Source: Mesotaenium endlicherianum
Lineage: Eukaryota; Streptophyta; Zygnematophyceae; Zygnematales; Mesotaeniaceae
Reading direction: 5' to 3'
NCBI GenBank assembly: GCA_009602735.1
Contig: WELA01010281.1
Coordinates: forward strand, 193,778-257,777
Length of the DNA: 64,000 bases
The translations under genes and the position numbers were made by a program. The notes beneath the pieces were generated by a model. It saw only the letters and a program-made list of their open reading frames with translations. It was not told the DNA's origin and did no database searches. Positions 43,612-56,030 of this stretch are shown here, piece after piece. Every line of letters starts with the position of its first letter. The first letter of the stretch is position 1.

Positions 43612-46352
43612 ACGAGGACCTTGTGTATCGAGACTCAGTTATCTCCAACAAAACCAGGTCGTATTTTTTCACATCTGAGTTTATACATGGCGTGTTTCTT
43701 GAGACTCTTCAACCCTGGGTGTAGGGCCCTTGGTTTCTAGTGGGGCTTGTGCTCTTTATGCCCCTTAGGTTTGGCTTGTGCGTCCTTCAGTGCTACCATG
43801 CGATGTTGGTTTTTGGGTGGGTGGGGTCATATTGAGTGAGCATAGACTTGTGCAAAGTGCGCAATGAGGAGCAGCTCGCTACGGCTGCTTGATATTGCGC
43901 TCGTTTTTTATTGAAGACAGTGGTTTCGTTGCAGTGGTGGCGCACCACCGCCAACACTTCTTATTGGACTGCTTAGGTTTGCTGGCTGCTTGCCACGATT
44001 AGTGTCGTTTCAAAACTTATTTGACGACTTCATATACGACATTTTACTTTGATATTATCCGACACTTATAACGGCAAAAGAATTCATTATTTTGTAAAGC
44101 ATCGTACAAGCAAGCCTAGACATGTAGGAGTACGTGTTTCTACTTTCTAAATTTTTGTCTAAATTCGGCTATAATTTGGTTTTAGGAATATTGCATTCTT
44201 AGGTGTTTATTTTCTACGTCTATGGCTTGGGCTCCTTGAGTGAGTGCTTCAGGCAATTGCACCATGTAGGCTGCTTTTACTTGTCCAGATCTCCAACGAC
44301 CTAGCTCCTAGAACACTCTATCCTGTTTGCCTGCATTAGCTGCTGCAGTGGTTGCACCTTTGCGCAACAAATCGGTGCCACATTTCGCGAGGGTAAAGTC
44401 CACTGCTCGGAAGCGTTCTCTACACCATTCTCTTACGGTAGCGTAGCTTGGGAGATGGCCTGTTAGTTGGCCCGTCGTGATGATCCCTTGCACCAACCAG
44501 CTGCCCGCTGCATATTTAGGGACTATCTTGATCAGTCTTTCAATCATGCATACGGGGCACCACTTGCTGTTGAGGGCGAAGACGCAAATATGCTTCGCCT
44601 CCTCGGGTCAGTCTTTGACCGAGGCAATATACGTCCTACCCTCGCCTTTGATTTTTATAGCGGATAGCGTGATTGTGTGAGGTGTGACCATCTGAGTAGG
44701 CCGTGGTATATGAACGACAGTGTTGCTGCTGTAATTTAACAAGCTAGGGGAGCTGCTGTACATGCGGATCTGCCGGAGCTTCGTGACAAGGTTACGTCGT
44801 ACGCTTGTTCACTTAGTTCGACTAGTACGCTAGTTCGCTTAGATTGCCGCATAAAAAATTATGGCTAGTTCGCTTAGTATGCCTAGTACGCCAAATCACG
44901 ACGTCGTCGACGTCATGTAGCGCTGACGTCGATGTCCAATGTGGGTCACACGTGCAAAAGTTCAACGTCATGGTAGTCATGTTTTTTGATCAAATCGCAC
45001 TCTGCTTTTTTTTTAGACAAATGTGCGAGGCAAGAATGAGGGCAAAGTGTGCGAGGCTCGTGCCTATCTCGGGCACCACGCAAGCACGTCCCTTTCAGAA
45101 TTGCCGTGACTTAGTCACAATTGCATGCATGCAAGTTCCACCTCGTGGCCGTCAGTGCATGTCTCAAATCATGCCGCGTCACTCGGTCTGCATGCTGGCC
45201 TCATGACAATAGCGCGTGACAGCTTAACTTTCCAGTCAGCGCACGCTCATGTGGCCATTAGGCCCATGCCTCTTGAGGTGGCATCTCAATGGTAACAGCT
45301 CCACCTAAGAGCTGCCCCTGAGTTGGCCTGCTTATTCATTGTGGCTTGACTTGTTCATCGCTAAGCCAGCTGCTAGGTTGACTTCTTTGACTTGGCAACT
45401 GTTGGGCCTTGACATGGAAAATTTGCGGGTCCTGGTGGGGTCGGCCTCTAACTGACCTGACTGTCCCCCCCTTATCACTGAGGGCAGTTTTAACTAGTCG
45501 CAGTCAGCCTCACGTGTGACTGACCATAACTTTTGAACGCTGACGCACAGATTAGCAATTTGGTCGGTGGATCAACGCTGACTTTTCGTACCTGGACGGC
45601 CATGACTTGCGTCACGCGTGCTCTGCCGCCAAGCTGTTAGCAGTCGCGACAGCTGGAGCAGCCGGAGCTGGAAATCCCTTGCAGATCTATCGCAGATGAA
45701 TCGCCATCTGCTCACACCAACTCACAAGGGCTCATCTTTGTACTTTATGGTACTTTATATCTGCTCGGAAGTCGAAGCCAATAACGTACCGTCGCGGCGC
45801 TACACTTGACCAGTCAAGTAGTCGTCCACAGATCGTTGAGAAGAGCGTTGAGGTCGCGCTCGGGAAAAACTTTGACGACTCCGATTCGACGATTTGCAGC
45901 TCGAAGCGGCGCCCATGTTCCGACCTTCCAGAAACATATATCTGCGTAAATTGGCATGTGGGTGGTGAAACTGTTACTTTGCTCAATTAAGCTGGCTCAT
46001 GCTGCAAGTCTCGAAAGTCCATCTTGCAATTCCTGTGTATCAGTTGCTTCCCCTTGGCGCAGAAGGTAGCAATCTTGTACTTGATGGTCTTCGTCTAGAA
46101 AATTTGTGATCCTGCATTCGTGTATCTTGCGAAGTAAGAGTACCGTTGATAGCCATATTGCATTGCGTTCGCTGCTTCTTTCATCTTCATACTACAGCTC
46201 ATAGTTGTTCAAGCATAGCTCTGGGCAACAGCTTCTTGAGATCTGACGTCTGACCCGCACCTCTCAATGTGCGAGGTTCACTTTTACTTCTACATCGAAT
46301 CGAAAATTGCTGGCTTTGAGTCATCCTTATATTGTTGTTGATTGTCAAGGTG
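43612..46352. other. intergenic region upstream of aspartate kinase
   Basis: I recognise no gene in this stretch. A short minus-strand frame at 44308-44547 has no known motif. Around 44805-44890 the unit TAGTTCGCTTAG and variants recur three or four times. Near 44898-44930 there are several GACGTC/TGACG motifs of the kind bound by bZIP factors. The sequence between 45200 and 46350 is the likely promoter-proximal region of the aspartate kinase. Confidence 0.5.
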
Positions 46353-46359
46353 TATATAA
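46353..46359 (+). promoter_or_regulatory. TATA box candidate of aspartate kinase
   Basis: TATATAA lies 140 bases before the chosen ATG. A second TATATAA occurs at about 46413. Either would give a short leader. The assignment rests on sequence only. Confidence 0.4.
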
Positions 46360-46498
46360 TCAGCTGTCGAGAAAAGCTGCGTGCAACGAGGCAAAGAAAG
46401 AAGCACATAATATTATATAATTGCATAAGCAACAAGCGAGTAAGCTGTTGGCTTGAGGGCCTTCAGACGTGCCATATTCATCAATCAGTCCTTTAAGG

Positions 46499-49400
46499 AT
46501 GGCCTGCTTTGGGGTTCTTCCAGTGGCGGCCGGACAAGTGACAGTTACAGGACTTGTCTCTTGGCAGCAACCTCTAGGGTCTCAATCACATAAGCAGGTT
46601 TCCTCTGCAGTTTCCAAGCTACCTTCCCTCCGCTCTAGTGCTCTAACAAGCATTCAGAGCGATAACAGGGTCGACTTTGGCAGCGCAAGCAGACTAGGGT
46701 CACACTTGCATAGTGCCACAATCTCTTCACCACCTTTTTCTCTTCCAGATCTTAGCCTGTCGCATCACTTTTGTCAAGCTTCGGAAAGGTTACATAGCTC
46801 AGACAAGAGGTCAGTAGGGCAATGCAGGGCACAGACTTTGGCGAGTCATCCCCAGGTTACCCCCCGTGAGGTGGATCTGCCAGAAGAAGGGGACCAGGAG
46901 GGCACTGAGCAGGGATATACAGTTGTGATGAAGTTTGGCGGCTCGTCCGTTGCTACTGCTGAGAGGATGAAGGAAGTTGCTAATCTGGTGTTGGGCTTTC
47001 CGGACGAGAGACCTATCATCGTACTCTCTGCCATGGGAAAAACTACAAATAATCTGCTGAAGGTATGTATTCAAGATCATAGTCATTGCCTCCTTTTCCA
47101 CCTTTCTAAAATGCTGCCAGTTCAGGCGCGTTACTCAAGCTCGTTGTGGTATCCAAAGTGTCTGTCAGTGTCTTGTCACTGGCCTACGGGGGGCCACATC
47201 ATATATCTATCACAGCTTTCTTGTGTAAACAAGTAATTTAGAATGCTCAATTCATAAAGGGCATTTGAAGGTACATGTGCACTCCTGGTATACAAACTTG
47301 TATACAATTGCACCCATAAATATCCTACCTTCATATGTAAATATTGATCAAAATTCATTGAAGCATAAGATGAGCCCGTGAAGGTCCTCGTACTTCCGTA
47401 CTCTGCATCAGAGGTTGGTCTTTCCAGTGCATGGGCTCAAAAGGTACATGAGCAGTGGCACTAGCTACAAGCTAGGCTTGAAGGAGAAGCTAGCGCTAGA
47501 ATGTGGCCGGCCCGACACCTTTCTCTGCAAACAGGCTAGCAAATAATGGGAGGCACATGAATGAATTATGTTCAGTCTGAGTTCGATATTTGACGTTGAG
47601 TCAACAGCTATAGTAGCACTGAGGGCGCCCGGTGATAGGGAATATTACACATGACGTGTACTTTGGCATGCATGTGTGCTTACATTCATGTGATGTGTGA
47701 ATGTGTCCTGGTACTTGCGTGCAAGGGAAACGTATCTATTTCCTCACTGGATGTCACTAATCCTTGCAAGCACTGGCCAGCACCTATTGCTGACCCCACA
47801 TCCCCCATTCCCTCTCTGCTGAGATACAAAATTGAGTAATAGACAATATTTGAAAAGCATCTTTGAGGTCACCTGAAAGTACACTCACTTATACATGCGA
47901 CTGCTGACCCCTTTGAGCCGGATGAGCTGTAAATGTGGACCCCCCTGGGCTGATGGATATGCTCCCCCCTGGACTGAAGGATATGCTAGTATTTGTCCTG
48001 CAGACCCTCCTCTCTTAATTTGAAATTCAGCTCGTGGCTCTCTCCCCTCAACGCCCTCCATCCCCTCCTCTGTCCAGCCTTGGCTTCGGACTTCATTATG
48101 CTTCATAAGTCAGCATCTGCAGGGTGATTGATGCATTCCCTTGCTGTTAAATGTTTGGGCATTTTTTCATGACCCTTGATATCCTGTGGGGGGTCAAAGT
48201 ACAACACGTTTGTACGGGAGATTGCAGTATAACAACGCCTGTAGAAGTTCAAGGTACCACTCACTTGTGAAGGGAATCAGAGTATAATAGAAGGAGAAAA
48301 GCTGGAGCTAGAGTGAGCAGCTTGAGTAGCACTATCAAGTTTATGTGGGTGATACTAAGTAACTAGAGACATGTGCAATCGATGGCAGGCGGGCGACAAG
48401 GCGATTAACTGCGGGCCCAGCAAGAGCTGCGAGATCAGCGAGCTTGGCGTCATCAAGCAGCTTCACATCAGGTACCCGAAGTGGGCTAAGTTCTGCACAT
48501 TGAATGCAATAGATCTTGCAGATGTGCTTAGCATGGCACAACAACCTTTTTGTTTGAACACACTTCAGTATGTATGGATACTTGCAGCGGCACGCGCATG
48601 TGAGGATCTGTGCGCGTGCTTCCCCCCCCCCCAAAAAAAAAACACACACACACATACACACACACACACGCACATGCACGCATGCTCACACATATGCATA
48701 CACAGGGAGAGGGAGGGAGGGAGGGAGGGAGGGGAAAGGGCAGGNNNNNNNNNNNNNNNNNNNNNNNNNNNNNNNNNNNNNNNNNNNNNNNNNNNNNNNN
48801 NNNNNNNNNNNNNNNNNNNNNNNNNNNNNNNNNNNNNNNNNNNNNNNNNNNNNNNNNNNNNNNNNNNNNNNNNNNNNNNNNNNNNNNNNNNNNNNNNNNN
48901 NNNNNNNNNNNNNNNNNNNNNNNNNNNNNNNNNNNNNNNNNNNNNNNNNNNNNNNNNNNNNNNNNNNNNNNNNNNNNNNNNNNNNNNNNNNNNNNNNNNN
49001 NNNNNNNNNNNNNNNNNNNNNNNNNNNNNNNNNNNNNNNNNNNNNNNNNNNNNNNNNNNNNNNNNNNNNNNNNNNNNNNNNNNNNNNNNNNNNNNNNNNN
49101 NNNNNNNNNNNNNNNNNNNNNNNNNNNNNNNNNNNNNNNNNNNNNNNNNNNNNNNNNNNNNNNNNNNNNNNNNNNNNNNNNNNNNNNNNNNNNNNNNNNN
49201 NNNNNNNNNNNNNNNNNNNNNNNNNNNNNNNNNNNNNNNNNNNNNNNNNNNNNNNNNNNNNNNNNNNNNNNNNNNNNNNNNNNNNNNNNNNNNNNNNNNN
49301 NNNNNNNNNNNNNNNNNNNNNNNNNNNNNNNNNNNNNGGGAAAGGGCAGGGGGGGGGGGGGTGGATTTGTGAGGAGGCACTCTCACATCAGTCGTACAGA

Positions 49401-52400
49401 GACACCTGCACTTGGGTGAGGGGAGGGCGAAGTAGAGCACAACGGGTTTTCTTAGAAGCGCATACTTTTCTAGTCCATGTCACACCGAAGGGATCAGTAT
49501 TTATGCCCTTGGTGGGTATGTGTGCAGCCGCATCAGCTTGTATGTGCATGGTGACACAACTACTCACTCTAGTATGCGTTCTCATCCGTCAGCAGGTGGC
49601 TATTGTAATTGCTGTGCTGGGTGGGTGCAGAACTGCGGAGGAGCTTGGAGTGGGCGTGGACATCATCTCAGGCAAGCAAATCCCTGTCTCCTATAAGTCC
49701 CTAGTAGGACCATCTCTCTCTTCTCCAGGCCCAACACATCAGCACTAGTGACAGAGGTCGTCCTAAATTCTTGATCTGTTAACAATAAGAAAGGCAGCAG
49801 TGAGGGACATGCTGACCACAAAGTTGTTGACGGTAGTCCTGGTTTGTGACCTCTCTTTTTTGGAGGAAGCTGTGCAGGACTTGCAGGACTTTTAGCTGGT
49901 TGAAAACTTGTGCCCCCGCACTTATGCTTGGGCCATGTACTCCTGACACGTGCCCCACTTGTTGGCCGTCCGTATCGTATAAGTGCGTGTATGAGCGTGA
50001 TTCCACATTTTGTGTTTATTTTCAAGAAGCAGCGCTGTTGCTGCCTATTGGCCAAAAGTTATTTTGCTCATGATTTGCTTATAAGCTTTATTGTCCGCCT
50101 GCGATTGCACGCCTGTGATGATCATTTTTGTGTCTGTATCGGTGTGCGCTGGGGTGCAGAGCTGCTGGAAGAGCTTACGCAGCTCCTGACGGGCATCGCT
50201 CTGATGAAGGAGCTGACGGTGCGCACGCACGACTACCTGGTGTCGTTCGGCGAGCGCATGTCCACGCGCCTCTTCGCCGCCTACCTCTCCAAGCTTGGTG
50301 CCAAGGCCCGCCAGGTGTGCAAGCGCTATCGTCCGCTCAGCCACTTCGCCCACTTGCAAGGCCTTTCTTAAAAACCCGGGTAAGAATTGGTTCGGAAAAC
50401 GTAACAACAAGGCTACGGCTGGGACTTGGGACTTTTGGGCATGGGCTCAAGAGTCAACGTGTCAATTGGAATCAAAGAGGACACGGGAAGGGTTTATTCC
50501 TGCTTACAGATTTGTGGGCAAGGCTCTCTGACTCAGAGGAGGGGCCAAAGGTTGTCGGCTGTGATTGTAGTTGAAGGTTTATGAGAGTCCTTCCAGGCTG
50601 GGTGCGCCAGGCTCCATCCATCAGGGAGGGGCATTCTTGCTGTCGTGCCTTTTAAGGGGCTACAGCGAGAGAGAAGGCTATGCAGGTCCCCGAAAAGGAA
50701 GGAGGGGTGTTGGTGGGTTGGTTGTGAGGAATGTGTATAGGGCTTTAGCATTGTGTGCCTGAGAGCTTCCATTTTCCATTACCCTTACTCCTCCCCCTCC
50801 CCAAGGGGGGAGGCGGGTAATAGCGAGGAGTGACCTAGAAGCAGCTCTCCCTGAGGGCTTCCCGAGGAACACAAGTGAGCATTTCTTTTGTGAAATTAGG
50901 TTCTAATGGACAGCATCAATTTTGCTCCAAAGGGATTGTAGAAGCCAGGCTTCAGTCAGCTGTTGAGGGGTTCTGTAAGCATACTCGTGTCTTTGTGTAT
51001 GTGTGTGCGTGCGTGTGTGCGAGCTTGTTACCGTGCTCCTGGGAAACAGCCCCACCAATAGTGCTGCAAGCCTGCCCTGCCGAGAGGCAATGCGGCATGG
51101 CCTGAACCGGAAATGGGGAGTTGAGTTGAAGTTGCGTTTGCTGTTGGATATGAGGTCACAATCCACCACGCACATATGAAGACAAGAGTTCTGGTTCTGG
51201 ATAATTATTGCAGTGTTGTTGCTGGCCGAAGAGAAGGTTATTAAATATCTTAGACACCACAACAGATTCACAATTGAGGGGAGATTTGTAGGCTGCACAG
51301 TGTTAGGCGGCAGGCTGTGCATTTGTAGACATAAAGTGTTGGCTTCAAAAAGGACCAGATGGCATGACCCACGTTCTCACGCGTGCATGTACGGTGGTCA
51401 TGTGGCGCCACTTGTCGCTCACTTGTGCAGTACGACGCTTTTGATATGGGCTTTGTGACGACCGACGAGTTCACCAACGCCGACATCCTGGACTCCACCT
51501 ACCCCGACGTTGCCAGCCGCCTCTCTGAGGACTACCGAGCAGACCCTGCCATCGCCGTTGTCACCGGCTTCATTGGAAAGGTGAGGTTGGGGTGGGGTGG
51601 GGTGGGGTGGATAGAGGGAAGGAGGGAGGGAGGGAATGCAACCTGAGGCGGTTCGTTGTGTGTGTTGCGATCAATATTCGGTTTCTGTAACCACCCGCGC
51701 CGTACATGACCCAGACATGGCATTTGCAGATCCTTAACTGGACAACACAGTAGCGTGGGTCTCAGGGCTGGGAGACCGATGAGACTGATGGGCTCCTCAC
51801 TGGTGTTGGGAAAAAATATTTGTGTTCTCAAGAGGCGACTGCCAGCCCTCTTTTGCAGCTTCATCTCCACCAGTTTGCAGATGTGAACAAGCAAGAAGCA
51901 GCTCCTCAGTCTTAATCTCGAAGCTGCAGCTGCTCTGTGCGGAAGGCTATGCAAGCTGAGGTGCCGATTCTGATCTACAACGAAACCCAGGGCTTGTCAC
52001 GAGCACCTGACATGCGATAATAGACTTAGGCGTCTTATGGCTGCTTGATCTACCTGATGTGCGATAGGAGTCCTGGTCGTGTTATGTATGTCAGCTTCCT
52101 GACGTGCGGAGGAGACGTGTGTGTGTGTGGGCATGTTGCGAGTTCAGGGCCAAAAGACGGGCGCCATCACCACCCTGGGGCGAGGTGGCAGTGATCTGAC
52201 GGCCACCGCCATCGGCAAGGCGCTGAGTCTGCGCGAGATTCAGGTGTGGCTTTTTACAAGGCCGTGATCAAACGCATGCACATCCCACCTCATGAACGAA
52301 GAATAGGCAGGCACTATCAGATGTGCTATTTGTTTGAGGCATGCCGTTTGACGTCTACGAGGTTCTCTTCTGTTCTCCATTGGTGCTGTGGCCTTCTTCA

Positions 52401-54176
52401 GTTCCAGCCTGCTTTCTAACCCGTGCTGTCTGTACTGGGTGCGGGGGTGCATGTTGAGGTGGCACAGGTGTGGAAGGATGTGGACGGCGTGCTGACGTGT
52501 GATCCCGGCATTCACGCGGCTGCCCACGCGGTCCCCGCGCTCACATTTGATGAGGCCTCTGAGCTGGCCTTCTTTGGTGCCCAGGTTGGACAAATTTCTC
52601 ACTTTCACCTCAAACCCTTACTCGGAAACTTGACTTTCTACGCCCCACTCCCTTGCACGCCTTCACCAAACCCAAACACACTGCCACCTTTTCCCTCTCC
52701 CGCCTCCCTCGCTCCCGGCCCCAGCTGGCCCGTGCCACGCGCATGAAGAGCATGTGCTTTGACCTCAGTCTGGCTGCTGCACCCCCTGCACACATTTGCC
52801 CCCGCGCCAATGACTACTTGCAGAGTAAGAAGTCGACGGTCCCTGTGATGAGGTGCGGCGTGCTCGAGGATGTGTGTTGCGCGTGCATGCCCACGTCTAA
52901 TAGAGGCCCCTACTCGTGCCTTGCTTATGCTGCAACCTTGCCGCTCTCATCATGCCATACTTCCTTCTTTTTGATGTGCCTACGCATGCTTTCTTACACG
53001 TCTTGCTTGAGAACAATGAGGGTGTGCATATGCACATAGGAAAAATTAATTTTGGACACAGTGCATCCTTCTTGTATGCAACTGTAGACGCTATTTTGTG
53101 TCATTTCTGCACGATTTGTTCACGCTGACGCATGAGCCATCAACACCTCCAATTTTGTCTCACCTGTTTATGTGCGGTCCTACTCTTTCTCCTCTTCTCC
53201 CCGCTTGCTCTACTCTTGCAGTTTCTCTGCATCTGCACGCTCTGCAGTTAGTTCCTGGTTGCTGAGTTTTTGTCCTGCCCCTCCATCCCCACGTGTCCTA
53301 CTCTGTGTCGTCCTGTCTCGACCTTGGTGTGCGCCAGGTGTTGCATCCCCAGTCAATGCGACCGGCGCGCGATGGCAACGTGCCGGTGCGCGTGAAGAAC
53401 TCGTACAACCCGCAGGCGCCAGGCACACTCATCGCGCGCGAGCGCGACATGAGCGATGTGCTGCTCACCAGCATCGTGCTCAAGACAGACGTCACCATGC
53501 TGGATATTGTCAGCCTGCGCATGCTCGGCCAGTTTGGATTCCTCGCCAAGGTGCGTCTCTCAAGCCCCGCGGGCCATGCGTACCCCCAGACCCGCCACTT
53601 GTCGGCCTTACGTCCCTCCTCACTCTCTCCGCCCTAGCTTTAGACGAGATTGCCCCCCGCCTACATTTGAACACGATTTGTTGCTGCACGTGTTTTGTTG
53701 CACATATGAGAGTGTGAAGACGTATGGACACAAGAGGAGAACAGAAGCAACGGTACTTTGCGAGTGGATAGAGCTCGTATGCATAGGATGCGGTGCGTCC
53801 GTCCCCGTATGGTTCCCAGGAAGTAGTGGACTGAACGTGTCTTGGAGCATCCTATGTCTGCCGCTTTGTTAAAAACTTGATGCCAATCTTGATGGCAGTC
53901 GTGTCGGATCTTGGTCCTGAGTGCTGCCTGCTCAACCCTCTCTATCTCGCTCAATCACCCGCCTCCTGCCGCCTGCTGCTCTCTCCCCCCCCTCCCCTCT
54001 TCTTGCTCCTTTTCCTGTGTTACAGAATGTCAGACCCAGAACCTTAAGGGACAGAGACCGACTCACTCACACATACGAACACAAATTACACGCACACTCA
54101 CACACACACACACGTCTATGGTTCTACACACAAACCAAATGTATACGTGTATGTATATGTGTGTGAGTGTGTGATC

Positions 54177-54233
<57 letters not shown>

Positions 54234-55044
54234 TGCGTGTGGATGTCGAGGGGAGGGCAGGTGTTTGCGACGTTTGAGGAGCTGGGCATCTCGGTGGACG
54301 TGGTGGCCACCAGCGAGGTCAGCATCAGTCTCACGCTGGACCCCGCCAAAGTGTGGACGCGCGATCTTGTCCAGCAGGTACGCTTCCCAAGCTAATCCTT
54401 CTCGTGCACCCTTCATCTTTAGACCAACCCCTGCAGCCGTGCAGGTGCTCAGCAGACAGCCCCCGTAAGCCTCAACTATAGAAGCAAGAAGTAGCAATTG
54501 AACCAGTTCCTACCATATTATTTACATCATTAAAAAGGCCCATTGTTTTGTCTGAGGGTCAGTGCACATCTTCAGCTCTCGTTCTCTTGAGCCGTCATGT
54601 TTAGAAAGCAGGTGCTTCTCTGTGTGCCCCCTCTTCAGCTGTATCTGCGTGGCATGGACCACCGTCCCAACTTCTGAAAGCTTTAGTCATTTAGGACAGA
54701 CGTGGAGTCTTGGATTTTGTCTCTCTGTGAAAGTACAGAATCATAAGCTAACTCTAGAGGCTTTCTGCTTACAAGAAGCAACTTCAGCGTGCTCACACAC
54801 ACGCGCATGCACAGCCCTTCTCAGAGGTCCTGTGACAAGCATGTTAACTTTACCCCCCCCACCCGCCCCCCCTCCCCCTGGCTCCCCTACAGGAGCGCGA
54901 CCGGATGCTGGAGGAGCTGCGCAAGGTGGCCACTGTCAACATCCTGCAGAACCGCTCCATCATCTCGCTCATTGGCAACGTCCAGAAGTCTTCGGTCATC
55001 CTTGAGAGGGTGAGGGTTTCCCTCTCTTTGTCTATCTATCTATT

Positions 55045-55078
<34 letters not shown>

Positions 55079-56025
55079 TGTGTACGTGTGTGTTGGAGGG
55101 ACGGGGAGGGGGGCCAGGGGTGGGGCTGGGGGTGTACTACTGGATCAGTTGATTGCAGAGAGGCACAGTTGTATGTTCCACTGTCACATGGGCTTATGAT
55201 GTTACACACATGTCCACGCGTATGTCTGGCTAAACGAGCATCTCTCAAGAGTCCTTTAGGTCATGCAGCCACGTATCAGATCATGCCTTTGTGCGTTCAA
55301 GCCTCTGGTCATCTGAAACTCGCTGTAGTCACTTATTTGCTGTTGTGATGCTCGTGAAGATTTGACGGAAGATGGGACTGGTTTATAGACGAATTAGTGT
55401 GTCATTGTTGTAGCATCTCCTGATTCCAGGAGGCAATCAAGACCGTGTGTGGAAGCAGCCCCTCTGGCTTTGTTACTCTAGACACATGCATGCATGTCTG
55501 AGAAAGGGGCAGAGTTGCATGGGCTGGCTTGGTGGGGTATCTATTTGTCCGCACTATTTCTTAACCAATTTCCTTGTCCACCTGTTCTTTGCAGGTTTTC
55601 CGCGTCTTCAGGAAGGCGGGCACCAACGTGCAGATGATCTCACAAGGTGCATCGAAGGTGCGGTCTGACAGCATTGCCTTCCCACCCCCCCCTTTTCTCC
55701 CCTGATCTTCTGTTTGCTTTGTTGAATAGTGGACATGTTTCAGTTTGGAAGCGAAATGCTTGGATTGCAGGTCTAGTGCATAAACTCTTGGTGCTTTTAG
55801 TTCACATTCTTCCAAATTGTGGCAGCTTGACAAAGCATTATTAACAGAAAGAGTGCTTCCTCTGGATGTTGGTGTCTCCAGGTCAACATCTCACTGATAG
55901 TCGACGATTCAGAGGCCAAATTCTTAGTTCAACAATTGCACCGAGAATTCTTCGAATCTTCTGGCAATGAGCAATCAGAGAACAGTTTTGCCTCCAATGG
56001 CACGGCATTGAAAGCTGAAAATTAA
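46499..56025 (+). CDS. AK: plastid monofunctional aspartate kinase (EC 2.7.2.4), 12 exons
   Basis: It phosphorylates L-aspartate, the first step to Lys, Thr, Met and Ile, in the plastid. Exons: 46499-47062, 48389-48471, 49631-49671, 50160-50314, 51431-51580, 52148-52243, 52468-52584, 53338-53550, 54261-54377, 54893-55009, 55595-55657, 55882-56025. All phases agree and give 619 residues. A Ser/Leu-rich N-terminal extension of about 135 residues is a likely transit peptide. Catalytic motifs are KFGGSSVA (145-152) and TTLGRGGSD (339-347). Two ACT domains (about 443-512 and 530-600) bind Lys (and SAM) in plant enzymes. There is no homoserine dehydrogenase part. The start is the first ATG, in a good context (AGGATGG). 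Intron 3 uses a GC donor. Intron 2 holds the N gap but no missing coding sequence. Identity is very sure, and exon ends rest on phase and on family alignment from memory. Confidence 0.93.
48644..48744. repeat. CA-rich and GGGA simple repeats in intron 2
   Basis: An (AC)n-like run (48644-48672) is followed by GGGA units (48708-48735) up to the N gap. Such tracts explain the failed assembly here. Confidence 0.8.
48745..49337. other. assembly gap (593 N) inside aspartate kinase intron 2
   Basis: This is a run of N only. The 13 bases before it (GGGAAAGGGCAGG) are repeated right after it, so the two sides may overlap and the real gap may be small. No aspartate kinase exon is missing, because exon 2 and exon 3 join in phase. 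Confidence 0.95.
49672..50159 (+). other. GC-AG intron 3 of aspartate kinase
   Basis: The exon ends ...ATCTCAG and the intron starts GCAAGC, with acceptor GGTGCAG at 50159. No GT donor nearby keeps the frame and the residues (exon 3 must end in G so that G+AG makes the Glu codon). GC donors with strong flanks (AG|GCAAG) are a known minor class in plants. Confidence 0.8.
51583..51612. repeat. GGGGT tandem repeat at the start of intron 5
   Basis: GGGGT units follow directly after the donor of exon 5 (51581). They are G-rich and could form a G-quadruplex in the pre-mRNA. Confidence 0.7.
54181..54240. repeat. (TG)n microsatellite in intron 8
   Basis: A TG run of about 25 units lies 20 bases before exon 9. 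A shorter CA run precedes it at 54090-54112, and another TG run sits in intron 10 at 55047-55075. Confidence 0.9.
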
Positions 56026-56030
56026 ATAAA
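56025..56030 (+). terminator. AATAAA poly(A) signal candidate of aspartate kinase
   Basis: AATAAA overlaps the stop codon's last base. If used, the 3' UTR would be very short. Plant near-upstream elements are loose, so this is tentative. Confidence 0.35.

Noticed and set aside
44308-44547. Minus-strand 79-codon ORF as a gene
   Set aside because: No recognisable motif, no clear promoter, and length near chance.
46469-46498. Earlier start (GTG) for aspartate kinase
   Set aside because: A GTG start is not expected in a nuclear gene. The ATG at 46499 has a good context and still leaves a long transit-peptide-like extension.
49338-49630. A further aspartate kinase exon hidden in or near the N gap
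   Set aside because: Exon 2 ends in phase 2 and exon 3 restores it, and the residues match the plant enzyme without a missing piece.
48371-49748. Very long ORFs across the N gap on both strands
   Set aside because: They are made of X residues from the 593 N. Only 48389-48471 and 49631-49671 are supported, as aspartate kinase exons.
54147-54497. ORFs made of Cys-Val or Thr-His repeats
   Set aside because: They translate the TG microsatellite in intron 8. Only 54261-54377 is coding.
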